Assembly (NCBI GenBank): GCA_944376295.1
Contig: CALWCE010000007.1
Span: forward strand, 37,438-101,437
Source of the DNA: an uncultured Clostridia bacterium
GTDB taxonomy: Bacteria; Bacillota; Clostridia; Christensenellales; Borkfalkiaceae
DNA: 64,000 bases
Reading direction: 5' to 3'
The translations under genes were made by a program, and so were the position numbers. The notes beneath the pieces are model-generated. The model worked only from the letters and a program-made list of their open reading frames with translations. It made no database searches and was not told where the DNA came from. Positions 53,416 to 60,364 of this stretch are shown here, piece by piece (position 1 is the first letter of the stretch; the number at the start of each line of letters is the position of its first letter).

Positions 53416-53524
53416 AGCCGACCGAAGCGATGGGGTACCATGCGCGTCGGCTCCGGGTATCACGGAGGAGTTTTGGAAAATGCGGGAGACCCGCGGCGTA
53501 CACGCCGCGGGTCTCCGGGTTTTT
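53416..53524 (+). ncRNA. Candidate structured leader/attenuator RNA
   Basis: AGCCGAC (53416-53422) pairs with GTCGGCT (53446-53452) around an inner ATGG/CCAT hairpin. CTCCG (53451-53455), overlapping that helix by two bases, can instead pair with CGGAG (53463-53467), hiding a ribosome binding site GGAGGAG (53464-53470). An ATG follows at 53480, then a 14-bp terminator stem. Overlapping alternative helices, a hidden ribosome binding site and a terminator are the layout of a riboswitch or attenuator. I do not recognise the class. This and the flanking control sites account for the gap 53285-53607. Confidence 0.4.
53485..53524 (+). terminator. Strong terminator in the leader region
   Basis: A perfect 14-bp stem (53485-53498 with 53503-53516), TACA loop, then GGG and T5. 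It starts 3 nt after an ATG with its own ribosome binding site. Confidence 0.8.
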
Positions 53525-53572
53525 ATGCCCGGAGCAGAGAGGGAGGCAAGCGGCATTTTCGGCGGGAAGGAG

Positions 53573-53601
53573 TTGACATCCGCCGCAGAATGTGATATCA
53601 T
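53573..53601 (+). promoter_or_regulatory. Promoter of the HTH regulator gene, giving a leaderless mRNA
   Basis: TTGACA (53573-53578), a 17-bp spacer and TATCAT (53596-53601). Six bases separate the -10 from the ATG at 53608, which would therefore be the first transcribed base. Confidence 0.75.
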
Positions 53602-53607
53602 TTTCTT

Positions 53608-54153
53608 ATGGACGCTTCGGAAAAACTCGTGAGCCTGAGAACGGCTCTCAATCTCTCTCAGGAAGAACTGGCAGACAGGATCGGTGTCGCGCGGCAGACG
53701 GTGGTCAGCTGGGAACAGGGCGCCCGCCCTTCCGCATTCAACCGCCGCCGCATCTGTGAGGAATTTGCGCTTCCCCTCAATTATTTCGATGAAGATATAC
53801 CCGTGCCGTCAGAAGCCGAGGACGGTACTGCCCCGTTCGTGTCGGGGCATCGCCGCCGCGCGGCAGAACTGCTCCGCGTGCTCGGGACCGTGATGCGGTG
53901 GGGGAACGTCGTATGCGTGGGGCTGCTCCTTTTCTGCGCCGTCGTCGGGATCTTAGCAACGCTTTCCTATATCATCGTCGGGGCGCGCGTCCCGCATGTG
54001 GTCGCCGTCGTCAACTATCGGGCGTGCGTGACGGCAGGGTTTCTCGTCGGCGGTATCATCGCGCTCTTTTATTGCATCTGCCTGTTTTTGCGCCTCTGCC
54101 TGCGGGAAGTGCTCCGCCGCAATGCGCAGACGGCAAAGTCTCAAAAAGAATAA
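53608..54153 (+). CDS. XRE-family HTH regulator with two transmembrane helices
   Basis: A 181-residue protein. Residues 7-60 are an HTH_3 domain (LRTALNLSQEELADRIGVAR, then QTVVSWEQGARPS). After a linker come two transmembrane helices (about 98-125 and 137-165) and a basic tail. Membrane-tethered XRE proteins occur in Firmicutes as regulators of nearby genes or of cell-envelope responses. The target is unknown; the phased repeats and leader RNA just upstream are candidates. The start codon appears to be the transcript 5' end. Confidence 0.8.
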   Translation: MDASEKLVSLRTALNLSQEELADRIGVARQTVVSWEQGARPSAFNRRRICEEFALPLNYFDEDIPVPSEAEDGTAPFVSGHRRRAAELLRVLGTVMRWGNVVCVGLLLFCAVVGILATLSYIIVGARVPHVVAVVNYRACVTAGFLVGGIIALFYCICLFLRLCLREVLRRNAQTAKSQKE

Positions 54154-54162
54154 CCGGACCGG

Positions 54163-54194
54163 AACGGAGAAAGGCAAAATTTTCTCCGTTTTTT
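54163..54194 (+). terminator. Terminator of the HTH regulator gene
   Basis: A perfect 10-bp stem (AACGGAGAAA with TTTCTCCGTT), 8-nt loop and T4. Confidence 0.85.
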
Positions 54195-54206
54195 CCTGTA
54201 AATAAG

Positions 54207-54235
54207 TTGCCTCGCAAAAAAAAATATGGTAAAAT
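54207..54235 (+). promoter_or_regulatory. Promoter of rpsB-tsf
   Basis: TTGCCT (54207-54212), a 17-bp A-rich spacer and TAAAAT (54230-54235). Confidence 0.65.
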
Positions 54236-54263
54236 AACGCAGTTAGAAATCCACACCCCGAAA

Positions 54264-54328
54264 GAGCGCCGCGCTCCGTGCCCGCAAATCTATCTCAGGC
54301 GGGCAGCAGGCGGGAACCCGTTCGCGGG
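54264..54328 (+). promoter_or_regulatory. Three consecutive hairpins in the rpsB 5' leader
   Basis: GAGCG/CGCTC (54264-54276), TGCCCGC/GCGGGCA (54279-54305) and CCCG-TTCG-CGGG (54317-54328). They fill the roughly 107-nt leader and end before the AACGGAGG ribosome binding site. This could be an S2-binding autoregulatory leader; the assignment is by position only. Confidence 0.4.
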
Positions 54329-54348
54329 GGAGGTTCAACGGAGGAATT

Positions 54349-55116
54349 ATGGCAGTCATCACCATGAAGCAGCTGCTCGAAGCGGGCGTCCACTTCGGGC
54401 ACCAGACGAGAAAGTGGAACCCCAAGATGAAGAAGTACATCTTTGCGGCACGCCACGACATCCACATCATCGACCTTGAAAAGACGGCGAAGCTCATCGA
54501 AGAAGCTTATACGTTCGTCGTTGAGTCGGTGAAAGCCGGCAAGAGCGTTCTTTTCGTCGGCACCAAGAAGCAGGCGCAGGACGCCATCAAGGAAGAGGCG
54601 GAGCGCTGCGGTCAGTACTACGTCAACTCCCGTTGGCTGGGCGGCTGCCTCACCAACTTCAAGACCATCCGCGCCCGCATCGACTATCTTGAAAAGCTCG
54701 AGAAGATGGAAGAGAGCGGCGAGTTCGACCTTCTTCCCAAGAAGGAAGTGCTCGGCCTTAAAAAGGAGATGGCAAAGCTTCAGGAAAACCTCGGCGGCAT
54801 CAAGAACATGCGCACCCTTCCCGGCATCATGTTCATCGTCGATCCTCATAACGAGGACATTGCCGTTGCCGAAGCGCGCAAGCTCCACATCCCGATCGTC
54901 GCGATCACCGATACCAACTGCGATCCCGATCTCATCGACCACGTCATCCCCGGCAACGACGATGCGATCCGCGCGATCAAGCTCATCTCGTCCGTCATCG
55001 CCAACGCCGTCATCGAGGCAAACCAGGGCGAAACGTTCGATGCAGCTCCCGCTCAGGAGGAAGCAGCTCCCGCAGAGGAAGCGGCTCCCGCAGCTGAGGC
55101 TCCCGTTCAGGAATAA
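54349..55116 (+). CDS. rpsB: 30S ribosomal protein S2
   Basis: A 255-residue S2: [48 protein letters not shown] and the late [24 protein letters not shown] are diagnostic. The last 27 residues are an acidic Ala/Pro/Glu-rich tail. It starts the conserved rpsB-tsf block. Confidence 0.98.
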   Translation: MAVITMKQLLEAGVHFGHQTRKWNPKMKKYIFAARHDIHIIDLEKTAKLIEEAYTFVVESVKAGKSVLFVGTKKQAQDAIKEEAERCGQYYVNSRWLGGCLTNFKTIRARIDYLEKLEKMEESGEFDLLPKKEVLGLKKEMAKLQENLGGIKNMRTLPGIMFIVDPHNEDIAVAEARKLHIPIVAITDTNCDPDLIDHVIPGNDDAIRAIKLISSVIANAVIEANQGETFDAAPAQEEAAPAEEAAPAAEAPVQE

Positions 55117-55137
55117 CTTTTTTGGAGGAAGACAAGA

Positions 55138-56052
55138 ATGGCAGAATTTACCGCAAAGGACGTCATGACGCTCCGTGAACAGACGGGCGCGGGCATGATG
55201 GATTGCAAGAAGGCCCTTGTAGACGCAGAGGGCGATATGAACAAGGCAGCGGACCTTCTCCGCGAGCGCGGCATCGCAAAGGCTGCAAAGCGCGCTTCCA
55301 AGATCGCCGCAGAGGGCGTCGTCTATGCCTACATCGAAGGCAACACGGGCGTGCTCGTCGAAGTCAACTGCGAGTCCGACTTCGTTGCCAAGGGCGACAG
55401 ATTCCGCGCCCTTGTCGAGACGGTCGCAAAGCAGATCGCAGCGACGAAGCCTCAAGACGTCGAAACGCTCCTTGCTTCCACCCTTCCTTCGGGCGAGACG
55501 GTCGAAGCGTTCGTCACCGATCAGACCGCCGTCATCGGCGAGAAGATCTCCGTCCGCCGCTTCACGGTGTATGAGAGCGCGGGCCACATCGAAACGTATA
55601 TCCACATGGGCGGCACGATGGGCGTCATGCTCAACTTCGCCTGCGAAGAGAACGACGTCACGAAGGAGCTTGCGCACAACATCGCGCTCCACGTCGCGTT
55701 CTCCAAGCCCCAGTACATGACGAAGGACGAAGTCTCCGAGGAAACGCTTGCCAAGGAGAAGGAGATCCTCATGAAGGAAGTCATGAACGAGGGCAAGCCC
55801 GCGAACATTGCAGAAAAGATCGTGCTCGGCAAGATCAAGAAGTTCTACGAAGAGAACTGCCTGCTCGACCAGAAGTTCATCAAGGACGACAAGGTCACGA
55901 TCGCTCAGCTCATCGCAGAAGAAGCCAAGAAGGCAGGCTGCTCCGTGGAGCTCAAGGCATTCTGCTTCTACGTCATGGGTCAGGGCCTCGAAAAGAAGAG
56001 CGAGGATCTGCAGGAAGAAGTCGCCAAGCAGGTCGAGGCGATGAAGAAGTAA
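55138..56052 (+). CDS. tsf: Elongation factor Ts
   Basis: A 304-residue nucleotide exchange factor for EF-Tu. It has the N-terminal UBA-like domain, LREQTGAGMMDCKKAL, the core VNCESDFVAKGDRF, and two dimerisation subdomains, as in the long E. coli-like form. GGAGGAAGACAAG precedes the ATG. A 567-base gap follows. Confidence 0.98.
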   Translation: MAEFTAKDVMTLREQTGAGMMDCKKALVDAEGDMNKAADLLRERGIAKAAKRASKIAAEGVVYAYIEGNTGVLVEVNCESDFVAKGDRFRALVETVAKQIAATKPQDVETLLASTLPSGETVEAFVTDQTAVIGEKISVRRFTVYESAGHIETYIHMGGTMGVMLNFACEENDVTKELAHNIALHVAFSKPQYMTKDEVSEETLAKEKEILMKEVMNEGKPANIAEKIVLGKIKKFYEENCLLDQKFIKDDKVTIAQLIAEEAKKAGCSVELKAFCFYVMGQGLEKKSEDLQEEVAKQVEAMKK

Positions 56053-56053
56053 G

Positions 56054-56340
56054 GAGATTCACGAATTTCTTTCGCTGCGCGAAACAAATTCCGTGAGGGG
56101 TGAGGTTTGGGCATCTAAATTGCTTTTTCGCCCGCGAACGCGTCGGAGCAAGGCAAACTTTGCCAGCCCCTCCTTAGGTCGGGGCAGGGCTTTGATGCCT
56201 GCTCCTCCTTTTCCCACAAATCTTTTGCTTCGCAAAATCTTTGCGGGAACCCTATATCATTCTAAGAACAATAAGCGCCATGTATGGCGCAAATTGAGTC
56301 CCGCAGCGGAGGGGAACCCTCCTTGCGGGATTTATTTTTA
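56054..56340 (+). ncRNA. Tandem structured RNA element, copy 1 (with internal extension)
   Basis: Four hairpins in order. H1 is a conserved 44-nt hairpin (56054-56097, TTTCGC-TGC-GCGAAA core). After a 120-nt structured extension comes H2 (TTTTGC-TTC-GCAAAA inside TCCC/GGGA, about 56212-56248). H3 is GCGCCA-TGTA-TGGCGC (56285-56290 for its 3' arm). Then the invariant GCAAATTGAGT leads to H4 (TCCCGCA...TGCGGGA, 56299-56330, inner GGAGGG-GAA-CCCTCC) and a T-rich run. The same order occurs in copy 2 with different but still paired stems. Confidence 0.5.
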
Positions 56341-56494
56341 GAGATTCACGAATTTCTTTCGCTGCGCGAAACAAGTTCCGTGAGAAAATTTCGCGAAAAT
56401 CTTTTTGCTCCGCAAAAATCTTTCCGCGAGATGAAGCAAAAGTATTTGCAAATTGAGTGAGCCGGCGCAAGGGGACCTTGCTTGGCTCATTTTA
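56341..56494 (+). ncRNA. Tandem structured RNA element, copy 2 (compact)
   Basis: H1 (56341-56384) matches copy 1 at 43 of 44 bases; the one change turns an A-U into a G-U pair. H2 is TTTTTGC-TCC-GCAAAAA inside TCGCG/CGCGA. H3 is GCAAA-AGTA-TTTGC. GCAAATTGAGT follows, then H4 (TGAGCC...GGCTCA, 56458-56489, inner GCAAGG-GGA-CCTTGC) and TTTTATTA. H4 in each copy resembles an intrinsic terminator. This and copy 1 account for most of the gap between tsf and the next gene. Confidence 0.5.
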
Positions 56495-56536
56495 TTACTC
56501 TTCGCTTTCAATATCCTAAAAATTTCAAGGCGGGTA

Positions 56537-56565
56537 TTGATTTTTGCGGCGGGGCGTGCTATAAT
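56537..56565 (+). promoter_or_regulatory. Promoter of the cytidylate-kinase-like gene
   Basis: TTGATT (56537-56542), a 17-bp spacer and TATAAT (56560-56565). Confidence 0.8.
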
Positions 56566-56619
56566 GGATGCACAAAGGGCGGCGAGAGCTCGCGCCCGTA
56601 TGATAAGGAGGGCAGTACC

Positions 56620-57201
56620 ATGAAGCACAGGATCATCACCGTCAGCCGTGAATTCGGCAGCGGCGGACGCACGATCGCCAAGGAAGTGGCGGAAAAGCTC
56701 CGCATCCCCTGTTACGATCAGGAACTCATCGAAAAAGTGGCGGAAGAGAGCGGCTTTGCGAAGGAATATATCGCCGAACACGGCGAACATACGGGCAACT
56801 GGCTCACCAATGCCTTTGCCGCGGCGGCGTCTTACTACGGGCCCATCGGCAGGGACTTCGTGTGGATGGCGCAGCGCAAGGTCATTTTAGAGCTCGCCGA
56901 AAAGCATCCCTGCGTCATCGTCGGGCGGTGCGCGGACTTCATCCTGCGTGACAGGGCAGACCTTCTCAAAGTGTTCATCCATGCCGATCCCGCCTTCCGT
57001 GCCGACCGCATCGTGCGCGTCTACGGCGAGCGGGAAGATTCGCCCGAAAAGCGCATCCGCGACAAGGATAAGCGCCGCATGGCATACTACCGTTACTATA
57101 CCGACATCGACTGGGGCGTCGCCAAAAATTACGACATCTGCCTCGACAGCGGCACGATCGGCATCGACCGCTGCGCTGACATCATCTTCTCGCTCTTCTG
57201 A
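56620..57201 (+). CDS. Cytidylate kinase-like family protein
   Basis: A 193-residue P-loop kinase of the AAA_26/cytidylate-kinase-like group. It begins ITVSREFGSGGRTIAKEVAEKL, where the P-loop has the shortened GSGGR form typical of this group, and has VIVGRCADFIL and an RIRDKDKRRMAYYRYYT lid-like segment. The natural substrate is uncertain; it is not the canonical Cmk. It interrupts the tsf-pyrH neighbourhood. AAGGAGGG lies before ATG 56620; the longer frame begins before the promoter. Confidence 0.85.
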   Translation: MKHRIITVSREFGSGGRTIAKEVAEKLRIPCYDQELIEKVAEESGFAKEYIAEHGEHTGNWLTNAFAAAASYYGPIGRDFVWMAQRKVILELAEKHPCVIVGRCADFILRDRADLLKVFIHADPAFRADRIVRVYGEREDSPEKRIRDKDKRRMAYYRYYTDIDWGVAKNYDICLDSGTIGIDRCADIIFSLF

Positions 57202-57244
57202 GCCGCAGCAAAAAACCTTCCGCTTGGGGCGGAAAGGGAGCGGC

Positions 57245-57277
57245 GGGCGCGCGAATTTTCCCGCGCGTCCGTCTTTT
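57245..57277 (+). terminator. Terminator after the cytidylate-kinase-like gene
   Basis: A 9-bp stem with one G-U pair (GGGCGCGCG with CGCGCGTCC), 8-nt loop and TCTTTT. Confidence 0.7.
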
Positions 57278-57341
57278 GCGGCGTTTTCGCCGTACTTTCA
57301 TGAAAACCCCGCGCAATTTGCGTGCTTTTTCGGCGCGGGTA

Positions 57342-57350
57342 TGATATACT
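57342..57350 (+). promoter_or_regulatory. Extended -10 promoter of pyrH
   Basis: TGATATACT (TG at 57342-57343, TATACT 57345-57350). No good -35 lies at the normal distance, which fits the extended -10 class. Confidence 0.5.
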
Positions 57351-57389
57351 ATTAAAAATCGGAGCGCCGTGCGGCGCAAAGGGGATACT

Positions 57390-58100
57390 ATGCAGCCGAA
57401 ATACAAACGGATCCTGTTGAAGCTCTCGGGCGAAGCGCTTGCGGGCGATCAGAAGTTCGGCCTCAACGAAGAGGTCATCTCGCGCGTCGTCGATCAGCTC
57501 GTCAAAGTGCACGATATGGGCGTGGAGATCGCGCTCGTCATCGGCGGGGGCAACTTCTGGCGGGGCAGGCAGGGCACCAATATGGACCGCGCCACCGCCG
57601 ACCAGATGGGCATGCTCGCGACCGTCATCAACTCGCTCGCCATGATGGACGCCATCGAACAGAGGGGCGTTCCCACGCGCGTGCAGACGGCGCTCAACAT
57701 GATCTCCGTCGCAGAGCCCTACGTCCTTCGCAAGGCGCTGCATCACTTCGAAAAGGGGCGCATCGTCATCATGGCGTGCGGCACGGGCAACCCGTATTGC
57801 TCGACGGACACCGCCGCCGCGCAGCGCGCCTGCGAGATAAGAGCGGACGTTTTGCTCATGGCAAAGAATGTGGACGGCATCTACGACAGCGACCCCGCGC
57901 TCAACCCGGACGCCAAGAAATACGACAGGCTCACCTTCGGCGATATCGTGAACAAAGGCCTCAAAGCGATGGACGCGACGGCTGCGACCATGTGCATGGA
58001 AAACGACATCCCCGTGCTCGCCTTTGCGCTCGGCGAGGAAGATTCCATCCTCCGCGCCGTCTGCGGCGAAAGCCTGGGCACGCTCATCAGCAACGAATAA
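57390..58100 (+). CDS. pyrH: UMP kinase
   Basis: A 236-residue hexameric uridylate kinase converting UMP to UDP, of the amino-acid-kinase fold. Motifs: RILLKLSGEALAGD, VIGGGNFWRGRQG, ATVINSLAMMDAIE and GTGNPYCSTDTAAAQRACEI. ATG 57390 with AAAGGGGA upstream is used rather than the upstream start at 57369. First gene of the pyrH-frr-uppS-cdsA-dxr-rseP run. Confidence 0.97.
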   Translation: MQPKYKRILLKLSGEALAGDQKFGLNEEVISRVVDQLVKVHDMGVEIALVIGGGNFWRGRQGTNMDRATADQMGMLATVINSLAMMDAIEQRGVPTRVQTALNMISVAEPYVLRKALHHFEKGRIVIMACGTGNPYCSTDTAAAQRACEIRADVLLMAKNVDGIYDSDPALNPDAKKYDRLTFGDIVNKGLKAMDATAATMCMENDIPVLAFALGEEDSILRAVCGESLGTLISNE

Positions 58101-58118
58101 CCTTTTAAGGAGACGATC

Positions 58119-58688
58119 ATGGAAAACGAAAAATTGGAAGAGATCTTTTTGGTGCTCGAGGATAAGCTCGACAAAGTCGTGAACGTCCTCAAAGACGAGT
58201 ACGGCACCATCCGCGCGGGCCGCGCCAACCCCCACATCTTGGACAGGCTTCAGGTGGAGGCATACGGCGGCATGAGCCCCCTCAATCAGCTGGGCAACAT
58301 CTCCGTCGCGGACGCGAGATGTCTTGTCATCAGCCCCTGGGATAAGTCGCTTTTAAAGTCCATCGAGAAGGCGATCCTCGCCTCCAACATCGGGCTCAAT
58401 CCCACCAACGACGGCAACGTCATCCGCCTTGTCTTCCCCGAACTCACCGAGGAGAGAAGAAAGGACCTTGTAAAGCAGGTGCGCCGTATGGGCGAGGACG
58501 CGAAGGTCGCCGCCCGCAACGTGCGCCGCGAAGCGATGGAAGGTATCAAGAAGATGAAGAACGGCAAGGAGATCTCCGAAGACGAGGCATCCAACGCCGA
58601 ACTGGACGTCGAAAAGAACATCGCAAAGTGCATGGAAGAGCTCGATAAGGCAGTCTCTGCCAAGGAAAAAGAGCTCATGACCATCTGA
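58119..58688 (+). CDS. frr: Ribosome recycling factor
   Basis: A 189-residue factor that splits post-termination ribosomes with EF-G. It has the signature TIRAGRANPHILDRLQVEAYG, ISPWDKSLLKSIEKAI and the C-terminal LVKQVRRMGEDAKVAARNVR helix. AAGGAGACG precedes the ATG; the stop overlaps the uppS start by one base. Confidence 0.98.
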   Translation: MENEKLEEIFLVLEDKLDKVVNVLKDEYGTIRAGRANPHILDRLQVEAYGGMSPLNQLGNISVADARCLVISPWDKSLLKSIEKAILASNIGLNPTNDGNVIRLVFPELTEERRKDLVKQVRRMGEDAKVAARNVRREAMEGIKKMKNGKEISEDEASNAELDVEKNIAKCMEELDKAVSAKEKELMTI

Positions 58689-59383
58689 TGGGGGAGATCC
58701 CCCGCCACGTCGCCGTCATCATGGACGGCAACGGGCGCTGGGCGCAGAAGCGCCTCCTTCCCCGCAGCGCGGGTCATGCCGCGGGTATGAAGCGCATGAT
58801 CGCGCTCTCCGAATACCTCTTCCGCCGCGGGGTGGAAGTGGTGACGCTTTACGCGCTCTCGCAGGAAAATTTGTCGCGTTCCGAAGAGGAGCTTTCCGCC
58901 CTCTTTGCGCTTTTCCGCCAATATTTCGCGGGCAACGTCGACCGCCTTCAAGAGAGCGGCATCCGCCTCGGCGTCATCGGGGACGTGACCCTGCTCCCCG
59001 AAGACATCCGAACGCTCATCGAGAGCGGGAAGGAGAGAACGAAGGAGGGGAGGCGCGGCACGCTGGTGCTTGCGATCGCCTACGGCGCGCGGCAGGATAT
59101 CGTGCGCGCCGCGAACAGCGCCCTGAAAGCGGGCAAGGAGCTCACGGAAGAAAGCTTTTCCGCGCTCCTTTCGACGGGGGCGTATCCGCCGCCCGATCTT
59201 CTCGTCCGCACGGGCGGAGAAAAGCGCCTTTCCAACTTTCTGCTGTTTGAATCGGCTTACGCCGAACTGTATTTTTCCGATAAGATGTTCCCCGCCTTTA
59301 CCGATGAAGACATGGCGCGCGCGCTCGAAGATTACGCCTCGCGCGACCGCCGCTTCGGCAGGGTCAGGGCGGAGAAGGACTGA
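58688..59383 (+). CDS. uppS: Undecaprenyl diphosphate synthase (isoprenyl transferase)
   Basis: A 231-residue cis-prenyltransferase making the C55 lipid carrier for peptidoglycan. Motifs: VIMDGNGRWAQKR with the catalytic aspartate, YALSQENLSRSEEE, and DLLVRTGGEKRLSNFLLFES. ATG overlaps the frr stop (TGATG), so translation is coupled. Confidence 0.96.
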   Translation: MGEIPRHVAVIMDGNGRWAQKRLLPRSAGHAAGMKRMIALSEYLFRRGVEVVTLYALSQENLSRSEEELSALFALFRQYFAGNVDRLQESGIRLGVIGDVTLLPEDIRTLIESGKERTKEGRRGTLVLAIAYGARQDIVRAANSALKAGKELTEESFSALLSTGAYPPPDLLVRTGGEKRLSNFLLFESAYAELYFSDKMFPAFTDEDMARALEDYASRDRRFGRVRAEKD

Positions 59384-59390
59384 GTTTGCC

Positions 59391-60290
59391 ATGAAAAGAC
59401 TCCTCACGGGCATCGTCTATATCCTCATCCTCCTGGGCGCGTTCCTGCTCAGGAGGTATGTGCATCTTCTCTTTTTCGACGCGCTCGTGCTGCTCTTTTC
59501 CGTGCTCGGCACTTGGGAGATGCTGCGCGCCTTCGGGGACCGCATCGACAGGGCGCAGAAGACGCTCGTGCTTATTTTTTCTTCGGGCATCATCGTCTGC
59601 TATGCGGCGGCGGATACCGTCTACCGCTGTTTGCAGGAGACGCGCCCCGAGATCGTCAACTATTCCCCGCTCATCACCTTCGTCGTCTTTATGGCGGGGC
59701 TCGCGCTCCTCTTTGGGCTGCTCGTCTTCCGCCACGAGAAGACTTCGCTCGAGTCTTTGGGCTGTTCGCTCATCTGCTATCTCTATCCCTCCGTCTTTCT
59801 GCTCGTGCTCACGGGCTGCAACCATATGCCCGACTATTCGGAGATCGGCATTCTGTTCGTCTTTGTCATCTGCCCGTTTGCAGACAGTCTGGCGTACGTC
59901 TTCGGGCGGCTGTTCGGGCGTTGGCTTCCCAAAAAGCTCGCGCCGACGGTGAGCCCCAACAAGACGCTCATCGGGGGCTTCGGCGGGCTCGTCGGCGGGG
60001 CGCTCGGCGCGGTGTGCATCTTCTTCGTCTATTACGGCTTGTTGGAGCCGTGCGATCTCAACACGGAGTGGCTCAACCTCGTCTTCTTCATCGCGCTCGG
60101 CGTGCTCACGGCGGCGTTCACGGAGTTCGGCGACCTTGTGGAGAGCGCCGTCAAGCGCAAGCTCGAGATCAAGGATATGGGAAGGCTGCTCCCGGGGCAC
60201 GGCGGCATCCTCGACCGCATCGATTCCACCCTCTACGCGGGGCTCATCGTCTGCTTCGTGCTCACGATGCGCATCCTCGCCGTGGGCTGA
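59391..60290 (+). CDS. cdsA: Phosphatidate cytidylyltransferase
   Basis: A 299-residue membrane enzyme with about eight helices that makes CDP-diacylglycerol. The C-terminal signature SPNKTLIGGFGGLVGG and KRKLEIKDMGRLLPGHGGILDRIDS is complete. The frame is open upstream, but ATG 59391 begins the first helix; GGAGAAGG lies 12 nt before it. Confidence 0.95.
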   Translation: MKRLLTGIVYILILLGAFLLRRYVHLLFFDALVLLFSVLGTWEMLRAFGDRIDRAQKTLVLIFSSGIIVCYAAADTVYRCLQETRPEIVNYSPLITFVVFMAGLALLFGLLVFRHEKTSLESLGCSLICYLYPSVFLLVLTGCNHMPDYSEIGILFVFVICPFADSLAYVFGRLFGRWLPKKLAPTVSPNKTLIGGFGGLVGGALGAVCIFFVYYGLLEPCDLNTEWLNLVFFIALGVLTAAFTEFGDLVESAVKRKLEIKDMGRLLPGHGGILDRIDSTLYAGLIVCFVLTMRILAVG

Positions 60291-60364
60291 GAATAGAGAA
60301 GGTGCGGACGGCATAGAATAGGGGAGGACGGGCGCTCTCCCTGAAAATCGGTATGGAGGCGGCC

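Noticed and set aside
53480-53632. 50-codon ORF starting in the leader RNA
   Set aside because: It has a ribosome binding site but runs through a terminator and into the HTH gene in another frame, with no protein-like features; treated as part of a possible attenuator, not as a gene.
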